Assembly (NCBI RefSeq): GCF_025574485.1
Contig: NZ_JAOBPO010000003.1
Span: forward strand, 597,867-661,866
DNA length: 64,000 nt
DNA from: Kordiimonas aquimaris
Lineage (GTDB): Bacteria > Pseudomonadota > Alphaproteobacteria > Sphingomonadales > Kordiimonadaceae
Reading direction: 5' to 3'
Shown piece by piece: positions 16,789 to 24,965 of the stretch. The position numbers and the translations under genes were made by a program. The notes below the pieces were generated by a model. That model had not been told where the DNA came from. It ran no database searches and was given only the letters and a program-made list of their open reading frames with translations. Each line of letters opens with the position of its first letter. Positions within the stretch are counted from its first letter, which is position 1.

Positions 16789-19482
16789 GTGATTAATCTC
16801 GATAAGCTTTTAAAACGCTTTGCGACCAGTATTGCATTTGGTGCAATTGTTACCACTGCGACAATCGGCGCAAGCACTGGTTTTCTTCAGGAAGAAAAAC
16901 CAAAGAAACCTGCTGTTACAAAAAAGCAGGAAGACCCTGAAGAAAAAGCGGACGAGGAAGAGAAGCCTACTGAAGAGGAAAAAGACGCTAAGGACGAAGA
17001 GAAAGATAAAAAAAAGAAAAAAAAGACACTGATCAAAACATTGGTCAAAGACCACGATTACATGGAAGGCCTGTTTAAAGTTTACCGTAACCCTAAAAAC
17101 GGTAGCTTAAGCATGGAAGTCCGTGATGACCAAATCGGTAAAGAATTCATTTATTTTTCGCACATAACAAACGGCGTTGTTGAAGGTGGGCATTTTAGAG
17201 GTCAGTTTAGGTCACAAAAAGTATTCACTATAGAAAAGCAATACAATCAAATCGCATTCGTTGAACAAAATCCTTATTTCTATTTTGATCCGGATAGTAA
17301 TCTAGCAAAAGCACAAGACGCCAATATCTCCCGTTCCGTGATGGCGACAAGCCGCATTCGAGGTACTAACGAAGAAGAAACAACGTATCTGATTAACGTG
17401 GACGGTCTTTTTAAAGGCGAAAGCTTTGATCAGATTAAACCCAGTAACAATCCGCGTACCCCACCAGGACAATCATTTTCCCTTGGCAAATTATCAAGCG
17501 GTAAAACACGTATAACTGACGTACATAATTACCCAGAAAACATTGCGGTTTCTGTGGATTACGTATACTCAAATCCATCACCTGTTAATCGTGGCAACTG
17601 GTTCGATATAACAGATGCACGTAACATCACTGTGGGTGTCCAGCACACATTGGTTGCCATGCCTGAAAATGATTACAAACCTCGTTTTGATGATGCACGT
17701 GTTGGCTACTTTATTGATTATGTTAATGATCAAACAACCACTTCCGCAACACCTTGGCGCGATATGATAAATCGGTGGCATCTGGTTAAAAAAGACCCAT
17801 CAGCTGCAATTTCAGAACCAGTAGAGCCGATTGTATGGTGGATAGAAAATACAACACCGGAAGATATTCGCCCTATCATCAAGAGTGCTGCTGAAGCATG
17901 GAATCCAGCATTTGAAGCAGCAGGCTTTAGAAATGCCATACAAGTTAAAATTCAACCAGACGATGCTGATTGGGACGCTGGCGACATTCGGTATAATGTC
18001 CTAAGGTGGACATCAAGCCCACAACCGCCGTTCGGTGGTTATGGCCCTAGCTTTTCCAATCCACGAACAGGACAATTGCTCGCGGCTGATATCATGTTGG
18101 AGTATTCGTTTCTGACGAACCGCATCAATACCAGCAATGTTTTCGAGAGTGCGGCGCTTTCTCTTGGTGAAGAAGAGACCGCAACATCTTTTATGGAAGC
18201 GATCAGAAACCATAACCGGAATTGCAGTATCGGTGCGCATATGCAACTGAACACCATGGTTGGCCAAACCCTTGCCCGTACCCTGCAGCAAGGTGCCGAT
18301 GTGTCCAAAAAGATGGTTGAAGAGTCGCTTCACTATCTGATTTTACATGAAGTTGGACACACTCTTGGTCTTAATCACAACATGCGTGCAACGCAGGCCC
18401 GCTCATACGAAACAGCTTATGACATATCTGCCCAGGATGATGGTCTTGCTGGCTCCGTTATGGATTATCCGTCCATTAATTTTGCACCTCCAGGTAAAGA
18501 TCAGGCACACTACTATAGTATAATTCCCGGCACATATGACACGTGGGCTATCCAGTTCGGATATGACCCTGACATGGATGACCCGCAAAAACGCGCAGCA
18601 CATTTGGCCCGCTCGGCTGAAAAAGGGCTCGCTTTCGGCAACGATGCCGATGATATGCGATCACCCGGAAAAGGAATTGATCCACGCGTTAATGTTTTCG
18701 ATATGACCGATGATGCGATCCGTTTCGCCGAAGATCGTATGAAGCTGGCACAAAACGCCATGGGGAAACTGAGACAAAATTTCATTAAAGATGGCCAAAG
18801 TTACCAAGAGCTACGCAACGCCTATGTTATTCTAACAGCAGATATGGCGTGGCAAGGCCGCGTTGCCTCCCGTTATATCGGCGGTGTTTACGTAGAGCGC
18901 GCTGTTGCAGGACAAGATGGTGAAACTGCGCCGTATCGTCCTGTGGAAGAAAGACGTCAGAAACAGGCCATGCAGATGCTGCGTACATACCTCTTGTCAC
19001 CAAACGCATTTGAAGCTGACCCCGTATTGCTGCAACACCTAGCAATCCAGCGCCGCGGCTTCCTACATGGCGGCGGCACGGAAGACCCTAAAATTCATGC
19101 CCGGGTTGCTACTATTCAGGCAGATATTCTTAATCACATTCTGCACCCTGCAACAATGCAACGCATGTCTGATAGCGCCCTGTATGGCAATAACTACAGC
19201 GTGACAGAAGTTTTGTCCGATCTGACAAAAGCAGTATTTGAAGATGACAGCCGAACGGCGGTTAACAGCCACCGTCAAGAGCTACAGACCATGTATGTAA
19301 AAGGCCTCATCAATATATTTAACGGTGCAGCATACAATAACATTGCCCGCTCGAATGCTTTCTCAAATTTAAAGAGTATTCGTAATAATATGGCACGCTG
19401 GCGGGGTGATGCGGCAACACGCGCTCACCGTGATCATATTGCTTACCTAATTAATAAGGCATTGGAAGTACTTCAAAGCTAG
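16789..19482 (+). CDS. Large exported zinc metalloprotease (DUF5117/DUF4953-like)
   Basis: This 897-residue protein has a signal-like N-terminus (about 1-32), a very charged Glu/Lys segment (about 35-82), then a beta-rich N-terminal domain with SMEVRDDQIGKEFIYFSHI and GVVEGGHFRGQF. The metallopeptidase domain has H520-E-V-G-H524-TLGLNH530, the HEXXHXXGXXH pattern of metzincin-type enzymes, followed by SVMDYPSINF, whose M558 fits the Met-turn. The arrangement matches the bacterial DUF5117-DUF4953 metalloprotease group, of which substrates are unknown. The start is a GTG with AAGGGA eight bases upstream; a tiny upstream reading frame overlaps it. A strong terminator follows. It is likely a periplasmic or secreted protease. 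Confidence 0.88.
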   Translation: MINLDKLLKRFATSIAFGAIVTTATIGASTGFLQEEKPKKPAVTKKQEDPEEKADEEEKPTEEEKDAKDEEKDKKKKKKTLIKTLVKDHDYMEGLFKVYRNPKNGSLSMEVRDDQIGKEFIYFSHITNGVVEGGHFRGQFRSQKVFTIEKQYNQIAFVEQNPYFYFDPDSNLAKAQDANISRSVMATSRIRGTNEEETTYLINVDGLFKGESFDQIKPSNNPRTPPGQSFSLGKLSSGKTRITDVHNYPENIAVSVDYVYSNPSPVNRGNWFDITDARNITVGVQHTLVAMPENDYKPRFDDARVGYFIDYVNDQTTTSATPWRDMINRWHLVKKDPSAAISEPVEPIVWWIENTTPEDIRPIIKSAAEAWNPAFEAAGFRNAIQVKIQPDDADWDAGDIRYNVLRWTSSPQPPFGGYGPSFSNPRTGQLLAADIMLEYSFLTNRINTSNVFESAALSLGEEETATSFMEAIRNHNRNCSIGAHMQLNTMVGQTLARTLQQGADVSKKMVEESLHYLILHEVGHTLGLNHNMRATQARSYETAYDISAQDDGLAGSVMDYPSINFAPPGKDQAHYYSIIPGTYDTWAIQFGYDPDMDDPQKRAAHLARSAEKGLAFGNDADDMRSPGKGIDPRVNVFDMTDDAIRFAEDRMKLAQNAMGKLRQNFIKDGQSYQELRNAYVILTADMAWQGRVASRYIGGVYVERAVAGQDGETAPYRPVEERRQKQAMQMLRTYLLSPNAFEADPVLLQHLAIQRRGFLHGGGTEDPKIHARVATIQADILNHILHPATMQRMSDSALYGNNYSVTEVLSDLTKAVFEDDSRTAVNSHRQELQTMYVKGLINIFNGAAYNNIARSNAFSNLKSIRNNMARWRGDAATRAHRDHIAYLINKALEVLQS

Positions 19483-19500
19483 ATATTAACAATCAATGAG

Positions 19501-19525
19501 AAAAGCGGCTTTCAATGCCGCTTTT
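19501..19525 (+). terminator. Rho-independent terminator of the metalloprotease gene
   Basis: A perfect stem AAAAGCGGC / GCCGCTTTT with a seven-base loop lies 19 bases after the metalloprotease stop. The stem itself ends in TTTT. Confidence 0.8.
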
Positions 19526-19685
19526 CAATATCGAACCAACATCCATTTAGACATTGATGCCCTTTTGTTAATTCAGAGTTCAGGATCAGGCGTATACCCT
19601 GCCCTCATATGTTCAAAAATTTGCCTTTATAAAGCCTTTATTCAGCGCAAAGTTTACATATCTAGAGGCATAACAGGAGCCTGAC

Positions 19686-20249
19686 ATGAAATTGAAAAAG
19701 ACTGGATTGGTGGCAATTATTCCACTTGCATTGGCCTTAGGGGCCTGCAGTACAAATTTATCACCAAACTCGTACGATCAACGTGCAGTTGGTCAGGTTA
19801 ACCGTGTTGAACGCGGCACAATTGAAAGCTATCGTTGGGTTCAGATTGAACGCCAAAACTCAGGTGTTGGTACAGTAGCCGGTGCAGGTATTGGCGCAGC
19901 AGCGGGCTCAACCATTGGCAGTGGACGTGGGCGCGGTGCTGAAAATGTAATTGGCGCGATTGGCGGCGCTCTACTCGGCGGCTTAATTGGTAACAGCATT
20001 GAAAAGTCTGGCAGCAAAAAAGGCGGGTTTGAGTATCTTATTCGCACAGAAAGCGGCGCTTTAGTCAGTATGGTTCAACAGGATACAAATCCGTTACCTG
20101 AAGGGGCTCCGGTTATCATTACATTTAGCGGCAGCAGAAGCCGCGTGGTTTTTGATCATAACGCACCGCGTTACAATGATGATGGGCCAAGACGTTATGA
20201 AAACGAGCCAAAATACGAACAACCAGAAAGCCCAGATACACCGTATTGA
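19686..20249 (+). CDS. Glycine-zipper outer-membrane lipoprotein (SlyB-like)
   Basis: This 187-residue lipoprotein has a signal peptide ending in the lipobox LGAC (acylated Cys at residue 21). The N-terminal part DQRAVGQVNRVERGTIESYR matches the SlyB/PcP opening. A glycine-zipper segment follows: VGTVAGAGIGAAAGSTIG and NVIGAIGGALLGGLIGNSIE, about residues 60-105. The strand pair FEYLIRTESGALVSMVQ and GAPVIITFSG is also typical. The C-terminal 30 residues are charged and proline-rich and look family-specific. The ATG follows CAGGAGCCTGAC. It probably stabilises the outer membrane. It is a single-gene unit between two terminators. Confidence 0.88.
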   Translation: MKLKKTGLVAIIPLALALGACSTNLSPNSYDQRAVGQVNRVERGTIESYRWVQIERQNSGVGTVAGAGIGAAAGSTIGSGRGRGAENVIGAIGGALLGGLIGNSIEKSGSKKGGFEYLIRTESGALVSMVQQDTNPLPEGAPVIITFSGSRSRVVFDHNAPRYNDDGPRRYENEPKYEQPESPDTPY

Positions 20250-20325
20250 ACGGATTATTACAAGAAGGCTTTTACAGACAGCAAGATATACAAGAGCTAA
20301 TTCAACTAAACTATGGCAAACAACA

Positions 20326-20358
20326 GCACCTCAATCGAAAGATTGGGGTGCTTTTTTA
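20326..20358 (+). terminator. Rho-independent terminator of the glycine-zipper lipoprotein gene
   Basis: An 11-base-pair stem (GCACCTCAATC / GATTGGGGTGC, one G-T pair) with a GAAA loop is followed by six T. Confidence 0.85.
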
Positions 20359-20442
20359 TTTGATAGCGGTTGGCATGTGTTTGTCTGGCGATAGACCATA
20401 ATACTTACATGCCAACACTGCTTCAACTCATAGGCTTGACTA

Positions 20443-21501
20443 TCACTGCGATAATCGCTCTATGATTTCTTTTTCTATAAGTTTGTCAGTGGCTTGATGC
20501 ATACCTCTTGTATTGTAATCCGTCTTGGTGATCACAACAACAAGCTCGTGAGCAGGCATAACTACAACACGGTTGCCACCGTTCCCCGTCATAAAGTAAT
20601 TCTCATAGCGCTCTCCTGAAACTTCATACGCTGAGCGCCACCACAAATAACCATACTCAACCTCTCGGTCGGCGAAAACCACTGCACGCGGCTTCACAGA
20701 CTCATCTGTCCATGACTGAGACAGAATTCGTTCACCGTTATAAACACCATTGTTGCGTTGCATTTCCGCAAATTTGGCAAGATCGCGCGCCGTGAGCGAC
20801 AGACCGCCGCTTTTATGTGCTTGGCCCAAGCCATTTTCCTGCCACTCAAATTGAGTGATGTCCATTGGATCAAAAAACTTTGCTTTTACATAATCCTGAA
20901 ATCGTGTCTTCGTTGCACGCTCAACCAATTGGCCTGCCATTTCTACTCCAGCGGAACAATAAGAAAAAACGCGACCATATTTTGCCGTCGCAGGCGTGTC
21001 TGACCACCCTGGATAACCGCGAATAGGAAGATCCCAGAAAAATGACGTCCAATCTTCCACAATAGACATACGCGACTCGTTCCCGCGGGAAAATCGATCA
21101 TTGTCGTCACATTCAAGTACGCTGCTCATGGTGATCACATCTTCGATCGTAATCTTGAACTTACGTGGGTCTGGGTTCTCGAATGGAGCTATATCACCAA
21201 AGAAACTCGCTGCGGGCATGTCTACCCTCAACAGACCATCATCAACGGCCGCACCTACGGCCATTCCAGTGATTGTCTTTGGAACCGAGCGGGTATTGTG
21301 AAGACTATTCGCATTAGCACCATTAAAATAACCTTCATAAGCAATCTGCCCGTTTTCCATGATCAGAACGCTTGTTACAGTACCGTAATCATCTTTGCTT
21401 ACATTTGCTTCTAACGCCTCCATGTCAGTCCAACGACCTTGTGCAAAGACGGGCATAGCAACAAGGGCGCAAAGCCCTAGTGCAGCATATATCTTCATCA
21501 T
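20443..21501 (-). CDS. Exported serine hydrolase of the class C beta-lactamase/penicillin-binding fold
   Basis: This 352-residue protein has a signal peptide (MKIYAALGLCALVAMPVFAQ). The fold is indicated by S72-V-P-K75 (SxxK nucleophile), Y181-C-S183 (the YxN-like site, Ser replacing Asn), EYGYLWWRS and the late GNGGNRVVVMP, which stands in for the HTG/KTG strand. It belongs to the broad beta-lactamase-related family that includes esterases, D-aminopeptidases and carboxypeptidases, so resistance should not be inferred. The start has GGGAG upstream. It is divergent from a CadC-like regulator, which could control it. Confidence 0.87.
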   Translation of the reverse strand: MMKIYAALGLCALVAMPVFAQGRWTDMEALEANVSKDDYGTVTSVLIMENGQIAYEGYFNGANANSLHNTRSVPKTITGMAVGAAVDDGLLRVDMPAASFFGDIAPFENPDPRKFKITIEDVITMSSVLECDDNDRFSRGNESRMSIVEDWTSFFWDLPIRGYPGWSDTPATAKYGRVFSYCSAGVEMAGQLVERATKTRFQDYVKAKFFDPMDITQFEWQENGLGQAHKSGGLSLTARDLAKFAEMQRNNGVYNGERILSQSWTDESVKPRAVVFADREVEYGYLWWRSAYEVSGERYENYFMTGNGGNRVVVMPAHELVVVITKTDYNTRGMHQATDKLIEKEIIERLSQ

Positions 21502-21634
21502 AAATACTCCCTAAATTCAGTGATAAGTACACTTCAGTGAGCGGGAAACATGATGACTAGCGCAACTGCCGTCACTTGAAGAAAGTTGAATTTTCTTGAA
21601 GCGCACGTTTTCAAAACCGTTTAAGCTTGATGTA

Positions 21635-23200
21635 ATGATTTATGTTTTGAAAGACTTAACTATCAACACAATCGCCAGAACGGTTCACCGTGAAGGCAAA
21701 GCTGTAAACATGCCTGATTTAAGTTTTGATGTTCTGGTCAAGCTCGTTGTGTCTGCACCCAATGCAGTGAGCCCAGCTGTGCTCTGCACGGAAGTTTGGC
21801 ACGCTGAACACGTCAGCGATGAAACCATCGCACAGCGTATTACGCTGCTCAGAAAATCCATTGCCGATAATGCAAAAGACCCCCAATACATTCGCACAAG
21901 CAGAGGCCAAGGATATGCCGTTGTAGGTATTGTTAAAATCACCAAAAGCCAACCCGTACATAACTTTGCATCAGCATTCAGGCGAAAAAATATTATCGCT
22001 ACTGCTTTTGGCGTTCTGGTTCTTTTTGCGTTATCTATCGCGGTTTTAAATAAGCAAAGCCTCGCACCAGCACGTATTGAAACAACACCGGAAACAAGCC
22101 AGAAATCTGACATTGCAATTTTGATAGACAGCGCCCAAGCGCAACTGAAACTGCATCAATCACGAGAGACTGACCGCGCTATTGCAATGCTGCGTGAAGC
22201 TTTGTCCATGGAATCTGATAACTTTGATGCTCGTATGACGTTGAGCTTTGCACTTTCAACAAAAACGACGAAATTCGGTGATGATGCAAATCTTGAGAGA
22301 GAAGCTGAGGCAATTGCTCGCTCTCTGATTGATGAACAACCAAACAATAGTAATGCCTGGTCTGCTCTTGCATACTCACTTGGTTCACAAGGACGCCTCG
22401 ATGAAAGTCTGTCTGCTTATCAGTACGCGTATCAACTTAATCCGCAAAACACGGCAGCCATCTCTAGTGCGGCCCACACGCAACTAATCCGCGGCGAACT
22501 TTATCAGGCATTACTACTAGAAGCGCAAGCAATGCAAACTGGAGGGCATTCGCGTTATGCAGAAGTGCAGATTGCACAAAGTCTGGAATTAATTGGTCAT
22601 CCGGCATTCCAAAAATGGTATGAGAAGGCCTTATTTCTCAACCCCAATCAAATAGTTATATTAAGTGTACTTGCACAGTCACACCTGCGCCAAGGAAACC
22701 CAGACGCCGCACTTCAAATACTTACTCAAGCAGAAGGAGCCGACCAATCTGCGCCGCAAATTTTACAATTGCACGGTAGAGCACACGCCGTACTCGGGAA
22801 TATAGATGAAGCAAGGGTTTTCCTAGAAGCAGCTGGAAATGGAGCATATTTTGATGTCATTGCACTAAATGCCCACGCCGGCAATGTAACTCAGGCAGAA
22901 GCATTATTGATTTCAGACAAGATGGAAGCAGTGGAAGCAAGCCCATCAGCGGATGAACGTATCCATTTGGCTGAAATCACCGCGGCCCTTGGCCAAAACA
23001 GCAAAGCCATTGGATTTCTTTCTCAAGCTGTGAACCTTGGATGGCGAGATATAAACTGGCTGAAACAATCACCGTATCTGAATGCCGTTATGACTTCGAG
23101 CGAAGGGCAGCAGATTGAAGGCAGAATAACACGCGAGCTTGATATCCAGCGAAAGTTAATTGAAGGAAGTGAGAAACTTAAGGCAATCATTGCCAGTTGA
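21635..23200 (+). CDS. CadC-like membrane transcription regulator with TPR periplasmic region
   Basis: This 521-residue protein joins an OmpR-type winged helix at the N-terminus, one membrane helix and a tetratricopeptide region. The DNA-binding part shows VNMPDLSFDVLVKLVVSAPNAVSPAVLCTEVW, ETIAQRITLLRKSIADNA and YIRTSRGQGYAVVG, about residues 20-100. The helix is IIATAFGVLVLFALSIAVL, near 118-136. TPR-like helices then run to the end (NSNAWSALAYSLGSQGRLDES and similar). It has no receiver domain, so signals are probably sensed in the periplasm. The start is uncertain: ATG 21635 gives the standard wing domain, while TTG 21596 would add 13 residues. It is divergent from the serine hydrolase gene. 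Confidence 0.85.
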   Translation: MIYVLKDLTINTIARTVHREGKAVNMPDLSFDVLVKLVVSAPNAVSPAVLCTEVWHAEHVSDETIAQRITLLRKSIADNAKDPQYIRTSRGQGYAVVGIVKITKSQPVHNFASAFRRKNIIATAFGVLVLFALSIAVLNKQSLAPARIETTPETSQKSDIAILIDSAQAQLKLHQSRETDRAIAMLREALSMESDNFDARMTLSFALSTKTTKFGDDANLEREAEAIARSLIDEQPNNSNAWSALAYSLGSQGRLDESLSAYQYAYQLNPQNTAAISSAAHTQLIRGELYQALLLEAQAMQTGGHSRYAEVQIAQSLELIGHPAFQKWYEKALFLNPNQIVILSVLAQSHLRQGNPDAALQILTQAEGADQSAPQILQLHGRAHAVLGNIDEARVFLEAAGNGAYFDVIALNAHAGNVTQAEALLISDKMEAVEASPSADERIHLAEITAALGQNSKAIGFLSQAVNLGWRDINWLKQSPYLNAVMTSSEGQQIEGRITRELDIQRKLIEGSEKLKAIIAS

Positions 23201-23235
23201 ATGCTTGTTTGCCATCTGACGTCAAAGCCAATCTA

Positions 23236-23264
23236 AAAAGCCGCCCCAAGAGGACGGCTTTCAA
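23236..23264 (-). terminator. Terminator between convergent regulator and glycine-zipper genes
   Basis: Read on minus, a stem AAAGCCG / CGGCTTT extended by inner CC/GG pairs around one mismatch ends in TTTTT, after the glycine-zipper gene. On plus it ends in TTTC, so it may work weakly for the regulator gene as well. Confidence 0.7.
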
Positions 23265-23280
23265 TTAGTCAAACAAGCAG

Positions 23281-24744
23281 TTATTGTTGATCCGCACTTT
23301 CATCATAAGCATATTCAACCGTCCACTTTGTGCACACATAGTTCCCGCGGCGGTAACCATATTTCATGCAAGTCCGTATTTCTTCCGGTGGCTGATATGT
23401 TTGTGTCTCATAAATGTGACGACCATTGCTGTCAAAATGGTCACTGCTTGAATAAGGGCGATACTCTGCTGTACCATCACCGCGGTATTCATGGTCACTT
23501 GTCACTGCATTGCCAATAGTGGCACCGACAACAGCACCAGCAACAGCGCCCGCAGTACGGTTATACCCACCATCAATTTCAGCACCAATGATACCACCAA
23601 CAACAGCGCCTAACAACGTACCGGCAACATTATCGCCACCTGAGTGGCCATGGTTTGAATAAGCGTAATTATCATAGCCATAATAGCCGTTATGGGCACG
23701 ATCAAAGCCAGGGCAGTAATCACCATAGTGATAATGGCTATGGATATGGTTCCACCCCCAAAATGCTCGCCTGCCATAAAGACCGCGTGCATGCGGCCAA
23801 TGGCCAAAATAGCTATAATGATTATATGGCTGAAAAACTGGTGAATAAAAAGGACTGAAAGGGCTAAACGGACCAAACGGATCATATCCGTATGAGTAGC
23901 CTATAGAATAGCCCGGTCCACCAAAGAAACTACCAAATCCGAAATAGTAGTTATTATATACACTCCGTCGGAAATTACGGCGTACATGCGGTTGATACGG
24001 ATCAGCACGACGATGTCCACGATAAGACCGTGGTTCATTTCTATTTCGTGTGCGCTCTATCCTGTCATAGCGTGCGTCTGCACGGCTTCGTGCCCCAGCA
24101 TAACGTGCTGCATCGTCACGATCATAGCGTGTAACACCGCGCGTACGGTCCCTTACTACGTCACGCCTTACAGCATTGTTTGCTGCACGCGTGCGGCTGC
24201 GCTGTGCTTCGCGTGCGCGCTGGCGACTTGGGCGCACAGTATCACGCACACGGCCTCTTTCGCGTGTGGTTTGGCGCTGCTGTGAAGGAGCAGCCGACAA
24301 CGTTGCCTGAAGCTGGCGATCATTTGTTGTTTCGCGTGCCACCTGCTGGCGAACACGCCTACTTTCAGTTGCTCGAGACCTGTCTTGTGGTCGTTGTTGC
24401 GCTCTACTTTGTGAGCGCGCATCGCTGCGACGCACTTGTGGTTGCGTTACCTGTTGATTACGCGGCGCACTGCGCTCTACGCGTTGAGGTCTTGATGAAC
24501 GCTGTGCCCGATCACTTCGGGAAGCGCGAACCTGAGGCTGCGAACGTCTACCACGCGCATCAACACGCTGCCTACTTTGACCAGAACGCGCCCGCTCTGG
24601 TCGCGCTGCGCGCCTATTGGCACGTGCTTCACTACGCTCAGAAATCACGCGTTCTTTGCGGTCGTCAACAAATCGTGCTTCAGCAGCCTGCAAGGGCAGC
24701 AAGATGGCTGTGGTCGTTAAAAGCAATAATGACTTTTTAAACAT
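23281..24744 (-). CDS. Exported arginine-rich protein with aromatic low-complexity region and glycine zipper
   Basis: This 487-residue protein has a signal peptide (MFKKSLLLLTTTAILLPLQAAEA). Residues 25-260 are extremely rich in Arg, Gln, Ser and Ala and look disordered. Residues 262-365 are rich in Tyr, Phe, Gly, Pro and His. A two-helix glycine zipper follows at 374-413 (VAGTLLGAVVGGIIGAEIDG and TAGAVAGAVVGATIGNAV), and then a C-terminal part with two cysteines at about 459 and 471. The ATG at 24744 has GGAGAG four bases upstream. The zipper suggests envelope association; the rest is unassigned. Strong basicity suggests binding to polyanions such as LPS or nucleic acid, which is only inference. 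The reading frame is open throughout despite the repetitive composition. Confidence 0.83.
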   Translation of the reverse strand: MFKKSLLLLTTTAILLPLQAAEARFVDDRKERVISERSEARANRRAARPERARSGQSRQRVDARGRRSQPQVRASRSDRAQRSSRPQRVERSAPRNQQVTQPQVRRSDARSQSRAQQRPQDRSRATESRRVRQQVARETTNDRQLQATLSAAPSQQRQTTRERGRVRDTVRPSRQRAREAQRSRTRAANNAVRRDVVRDRTRGVTRYDRDDAARYAGARSRADARYDRIERTRNRNEPRSYRGHRRADPYQPHVRRNFRRSVYNNYYFGFGSFFGGPGYSIGYSYGYDPFGPFSPFSPFYSPVFQPYNHYSYFGHWPHARGLYGRRAFWGWNHIHSHYHYGDYCPGFDRAHNGYYGYDNYAYSNHGHSGGDNVAGTLLGAVVGGIIGAEIDGGYNRTAGAVAGAVVGATIGNAVTSDHEYRGDGTAEYRPYSSSDHFDSNGRHIYETQTYQPPEEIRTCMKYGYRRGNYVCTKWTVEYAYDESADQQ

Positions 24745-24965
24745 AACACTCTCCAACTAAGTTAAGCACACATTAGCACTAGCTAACTGAACCCAACATG
24801 AACCCCCGCATTTCACTTCATTCACACGCAACACGCATTAAACTCTACGCTAATTTACATACATTGTAAAAGTGCACAAAAGTCATGGCAGAATTACGGC
24901 ATAACAAAACCCGCGATAAGTGAGTTTCACATCGCAGAGTCCCTGAAATCATATATAAGCTGAAA

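Noticed and set aside
20443-21501. An antibiotic-resistance beta-lactamase
   Set aside because: The fold is shared by many esterases and peptidases; the YxN and KTG-like motifs differ from true class C enzymes.
24180-24740. A long open frame (186 codons) on plus opposite the arginine-rich gene
   Set aside because: It results from the biased codon make-up of the minus-strand gene; it has no good ribosome-binding site or known domain, while the minus frame has a signal peptide and glycine zipper.
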